A stretch of 64,000 bases of DNA from Parasponia andersonii (taxonomy: Eukaryota > Streptophyta > Magnoliopsida > Rosales > Cannabaceae), in NCBI GenBank assembly GCA_002914805.1, contig JXTB01000066.1, positions 765,206 to 829,205 of the forward strand, read 5' to 3'. Both the position numbers and the translations under genes were made by a program. Below, piece after piece: positions 59,823 to 64,000 of this stretch. How positions within the stretch are numbered: position 1 is the first letter of the stretch; every line of letters starts with the position of its first letter. The notes beneath the pieces were generated by a model. It had not been told where the DNA came from, searched no databases, and saw only the letters and a list, made by a program, of their open reading frames with translations.

Positions 59823-62197
59823 TCTAGAGAGAGAGAAGAGAGCGAAATGGCGGGTAGTTGTGAGCTAGAGAGAGAGAGAGAGACAGAGAGATAGAGAGGA
59901 GAAGACTTTGAATTTCAAAACTGGAAAAGGTCGGCGACGCTAACGTGCGCCGTTGAATTGGAGCGTGTCATTTGGTACATTCCATCTAACTACTAACATG
60001 CGCCGTTGAATTTAAAAGCCTATTATCGGGGAAAATATTTTTTTTTTATATTTTTCTAAAGATGACAAAAATTTAGTAAATAGTACAATATTACTGTACA
60101 ATGTTATTTCTTGTAATAATTATCGGTGCTATTATTATGATAATTATTATTAAATGTTATTATGATTGTTACGATCAGCTGTTATAATTGGTTTTATTGT
60201 CAATTATCATCATTAAGTTAGTGTTGGTGTTGTTTTTATTAATATTTTCGCGATGTATAAGAGGAAAACAAGTAGATTATGTAACTCAAAATTTTTCTCA
60301 ATTTTCATAAGATTTTTTCGCTGTTCATGATATATAAACATATAAATATATGTATTAACTTTTCTTCAACTAGTGGCTGCGAAATAAATTCGAATCCCTA
60401 AATTATGGTCCCGTGTAGGGTTGGCATATTATCCTCGTTATTATATGAGAGGAGGAATAGAATTAAATTGATTTTAGGGAGAACATAAAAAGGTTTTTCT
60501 TAATCTAAGTGATATATATTATACAGAGGATTAATATTGTCATGAATGAATAAATTAAATAATTAAAAGCTGCTCCCACAAAAAAAAGGTGGAAAAGAAT
60601 CAAATAAATAAATTTCCAGCAAAAATAAATAAATAAATAATCGAATTTTCGGTTAGAATCTTTAATTACTGCAACGGGCGGGAGGCCGCTATCAGGGTTC
60701 CGCCATGCCACGTGTCGGGGTAGTGCATCAAATAATAAATAAGCCAGGGCCCAAATTTACCAGGCAGTCCATATGGCATTTGGCATTGCTGTCGCTTCTC
60801 TCCACCAAATAATTATTTGAAGTTATAATTTATGTTTAAATTTTCATCGACAGGGAAATTAGAGGGGATTTTTTTTTTTGTAAATAAATGTCTGTTTTAT
60901 TTTTTTAACAGGTAAATATGCAAGCATATGTATTTTACATTTAACATATTTACTTATATCAATTTTAACTTATGTACTTAATATTTTAGTTTCTTTTTAT
61001 TTGGTATACCATATTTTATATTTGACATATCTATTAATATATCCATCATTTTGCTACAATATTTAAAAACAGAAATTTACTTAATATTGGCTGTAAAATC
61101 GAGCATTTTGCTCTATGCCCCAAATTCATATGCAATAATTAGTGTAGCAACTAGCAAGATCAATCCACCTTTGGCGCTGCGCTCATAAAGGCGTGAGACT
61201 ATAATTTTTTTTTTTTTCGACTAAAGAGATTATTATAAAATTTATATGCGAATTACATTAGGGATAATTATAAATATCTCCTTGTAGTTTTTCATTTTTT
61301 TTTAAATTTAATAATACATTCTTAAAAACTACATTTCACCTCTTTATACTTAACTATAAATTTTTAATTTTACCCCTATAAAATTTAATTTTAGGGAAAA
61401 AAGTTTTAGTTGATGAAAATTTCAATCTTATTCAATATTTTAAAACAAAAACTATTTCAAAATAATTTTTAAATTAATTGAAAATTGTTATCAAACAATC
61501 TGATATTCAAAATACGCAATTGATTTCTACTAGTCCAGAAGTTATTTTAAACTAATTTTTTTTAATACAAAAAGAGTGTATTAAAAACTTTGTCTCTTAA
61601 AGTAGATGTTATAGGGATGAAAATTTAATTCTCAAGAATGCAAAGTTAAATTTAAGGAAAATAAAAACTGCAAGGGATATATTTAAATTTAACCAATACA
61701 TTAAATGAGAAAAATAAGAATTGTTGACTCATTTATACCAAAATCATAATAATAGTTTTTTGTAATATCTTTGCTTTTTTTTTTGCTTAATAGAAGAATG
61801 TATGTGATTCAAAAGTAAATTTTGAATTTTCCCTTTTGAAACTACTTATTTTAATACGTTGATAATTTTAGCGGTCAGCCTACAATCAATCATGGCAGTC
61901 CGCTACTTAAGTACTTAACACAATGTAATGTAGTGTGCTTTAGCATTTTTCTTAAGCAAATATACGTACATATTTTTAAATTGAAAAAGGCAATTATAGC
62001 CTAAAGAAAATTATAAAAAAAAAAAAGAAAAAGAAAAAAAGAAAGGGTCGCAGCTATCTTGTTACTTTGTATTGATAGGGGGGAATTATTCAAAATTTCG
62101 TGCGACTAATTGGAACTAACAACTAACCATCACATGAGTGGCTAAAATGTTATAAATACCAACTTTTTATACCTTTTAATTATATGTAGAAATACTA
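59823..62197. other. Kinase promoter and AT-rich intergenic DNA
   Basis: Positions 59823-59950 contain GA repeats and the likely 5' UTR of the kinase gene. A short GC-richer island at about 60667-60735 carries a CACGTG core. The remainder to 62197 is AT-rich without a gene or recognised repeat. Confidence 0.5.
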
Positions 62198-62767
62198 TGT
62201 GTGGGAGCAAGTTTCTCACCAGCCGTTCACGTGTCTCGAACTGCAGATGCTATATTCTCCAACTGTCCACGTGTCCTTGCTGTCCCAAAGTACTCTGAAC
62301 TCCAAGCAAGATCGGAGAGGCGGGGGTGGCTACCTGCAAAGACTCTCCGATGCTTAAGTCAGTGGTTTATCTTTGATACAGGGTAGCAAGGAAATATTTC
62401 AGTATGAGTATATATATGTTTCTTGTTCATAGACTTTTCTATATATTTCTGTTTGTAAGCGTACATGCCCTTCTCGGGAATGCATGGCTTTTGTATGTAT
62501 AGTCCTGAGATTGTGAACCATGCCGGTCTCAATCTCAGGACTGAGTACCTTTCTTCTTAAAGTCTCTTTCAGAGGTCACGGGCCGAGATTTCTGCGATCT
62601 CCTCTGTATCATCGTAGCCTGATTTCCGCCGCCTCCTACGGCTTCAATCTGTCAGGGGTGAGATTTGGGTAAATCGCCGTTCTGTCAGGACGGCTTGTCC
62701 CTTGGGCACGCCTACCCAGGATCGTATTAAATGCTTTGTCTGAGTCTGGATTCATAAGTTGCTTTCT

Positions 62768-62889
62768 ATTGTATTCAGATGGAGGACCCTTGGGGCTTCC
62801 GACCCCCCCAACTATTGAGGTAAGGGCCATTGTACTCAGGTGGCAGACCCTCGGGGCTTCTGACCTCCAGCTATCGAGGTTGGGGTTAC
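62768..62889 (+). repeat. 61-bp imperfect tandem repeat
   Basis: Two diverged copies (starting ATTGTATTCAG and ATTGTACTCAG), each containing a GGGGCTTC core, follow one another upstream of the TATA box in the right-edge element. Confidence 0.75.
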
Positions 62890-63232
62890 ATTGGGCCAGA
62901 TTGTCCAGGGTCTGTGATGGGCTCGGCCCTAACTTCGGACGGCCCAATGGCCGATTGTGATATCGCGTGCGATCTGCGTGGCCTTCCACGTGGCGTATGG
63001 CTTGGGAACGGGTCCCACAACTGCCCTCATTTCCCTACTTGACAAATTTGTATCCATCAAGTGGGGAAATCGTCTCTTCATTCCTCCAATCTGGGGGAGG
63101 CACGTGGTTCCCCTTTTACTGATGCGGAGGCACGCCATCCCATATCACGAAATCTGTTTGAATTTTGAAGTTCCGACTGTTCGGTCTCCTTAATTCTCCC
63201 CTTTTCCAGAAAGAACTCTTCAGCTTCTTCTC

Positions 63233-63240
63233 TATAAAAG
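63233..63240 (+). promoter_or_regulatory. TATA box TATAAAAG
   Basis: A good TATA match lies 123 nt before the ATG at 63363, placing the likely transcription start near 63265. It probably drives the transposon-derived frame. Confidence 0.55.
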
Positions 63241-63362
63241 CCGCAATTGCGTTTATTTGCCACTTTACTAAAATTTTCAATCATTCCAGCCTCATAAAAT
63301 CCTAGGGTTTCCGCTTCCTTCTCCTCTAAAGAATTTCACTCTTTCAGTCACGTTTCGAAACA

Positions 63363-64000
63363 ATGTCTTCAAGTCAAAACTAGGAATTGCACCCCGTTGT
63401 GGATTCAGAGCTGGATTCACTGAGGAGGCAGCTCTACCTCCCCGGAGGAGTGACGCTGCAACGGGTTGAGGGCCCTGCGGACTGGTACCTCCGTCCTTGC
63501 GCCCCCGAGGGTTCCATCGTCCTGGGTAGGAAGCATCTAGATTGGCTGCGATTCCCTCTTCCTCCCCTTATCCACCAATTTTTTGCTTTGACGGGAATCC
63601 ATCCAATGCAGTTGAATGCAAACAGAATCATGATTTTGATGGGGCTTTCTGCCCTGTCAGTTATCTATAACATGCATATTGACCTGGAGGTGGTCTTTTA
63701 TGCTTATAAGCTCATCCTCATCCCCAAGAAGGGCTCCTACCCCACCTTCTACCTCCAGCCACTGCTAGGGCGTCACATCTTTTGGGGGTTGCCACGGTCG
63801 GACAAACAATGGGACTCTCACGCCAGGCTATATGCCGTTGGAGGGGCATGGTACTCCCCTTGGGTGAATGGAGAGTATTTCCAAGTCCCCTCAACCTTCC
63901 TGCAGAGTAAGTGTTAGGTCGTGATCTTTGGGTCTGCGTCTTTTCCCGATATTATTGCTTATGTTATTTTGTCTTGTGCAGCCTCGGCAGAAGAAAATAG
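63363..64000 (+). pseudogene. Gypsy-type transposon protein, 5' part, early stop
   Basis: An ATG at 63363 (M-S-S-S-Q-N) is followed by an in-frame TAG at 63381, then an open frame to 63917. The sequence has RFPLPPLIHQFFALTGIHP, then QLNANRI, LIPKKGSYPTFYLQP and FWGLPRSDKQW. This fits the 'putative gypsy type transposon' domain found in plant LTR-element proteins. The frame probably splices at 63906 (CAGA|GTAAGT) to 63982 (TGCAG|CC), which keeps it open to the window end. The early TAG suggests an inactive copy unless a later start is used. Partial at the right edge. Confidence 0.65.

Larger units (their letters stand above)
62198..64000 (+). mobile_element. Gypsy-associated element entering at right edge
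   Basis: Composition changes abruptly from about 62200 to much higher GC. The DNA includes a CTGCAAAGACTCTCCGATGC phrase near 62333-62352, which I associate with plant Gypsy LTRs. It also has a 61-bp imperfect tandem repeat (62768-62828, 62829-62889) and a TATA box (TATAAAAG, 63233-63240). A coding region of the Gypsy-type transposon family begins at 63363. The right end lies beyond the window, so LTR pairing cannot be tested. Confidence 0.6.

Overview
The window is nuclear DNA of a flowering plant. The evidence is spliced genes with GT-AG introns, plant-specific protein families (WRC-domain protein, SYP71-type syntaxin, CRCK-type receptor-like cytoplasmic kinase), very AT-rich intergenic DNA and a dense load of plant retrotransposons. 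No species can be named from the sequence alone. Nothing bacterial, viral or organellar was recognised. No tRNA, rRNA or CRISPR was seen.

Layout, left to right. Positions 1-1401 look like promoter and leader DNA. A three-exon WRC zinc-finger gene lies at 1925-3447 (+). From 4609 to 9908 there is an old Copia element on the minus strand, with both LTRs, a polypurine tract and a 5-bp target duplication. A second minus-strand Copia element with a perfect 5-bp duplication occupies 13829-20594. A third Copia-like element (+, 22738-29349) sits inside a 5'-truncated LINE (21978-22737 plus 29350-30200, minus). From 30 to 39 kb there are SINE, MITE, solo-LTR-like and hAT-like repeats and no gene. A SYP71-type Qc-SNARE gene (eight exons, minus) is at 39960-42437. 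More repeats follow to 48.9 kb, including a Ty3/Gypsy remnant. A 14-exon gene for a large membrane protein with an EGF-like module and a TMEM8/PGAP6-type seven-helix domain spans 48911-55535 (+). It converges on a six-exon CRCK-type kinase gene at 57085-59822 (minus). The last 1.8 kb (62198-64000) is distinctly GC-richer and holds the start of a Gypsy-associated element that runs off the window.

The four host genes are unrelated and show no shared pathway. Two act at membranes (SNARE fusion; TMEM8-like), one in cytoplasmic calcium/MAPK-type signalling (CRCK) and one probably in the nucleus (WRC). All three full-length Copia copies carry stops, frameshifts and diverged LTRs, so none looks active.

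An important caution: three single N bases (1402, 12635, 55549) mark joins, each at or near an AT microsatellite. A 555-bp block at 1403-1957 recurs without indels at 12080-12634. The most economical reading is a mis-join through two AT microsatellites, so the DNA just upstream of the WRC gene is probably not its true promoter. I did not find a convincing new multi-gene system. The best leads are this assembly chimera, a SINE/MITE chimeric insertion, a motif array in the leader of the third Copia element, and a GC-AG intron in the SYP71 gene.
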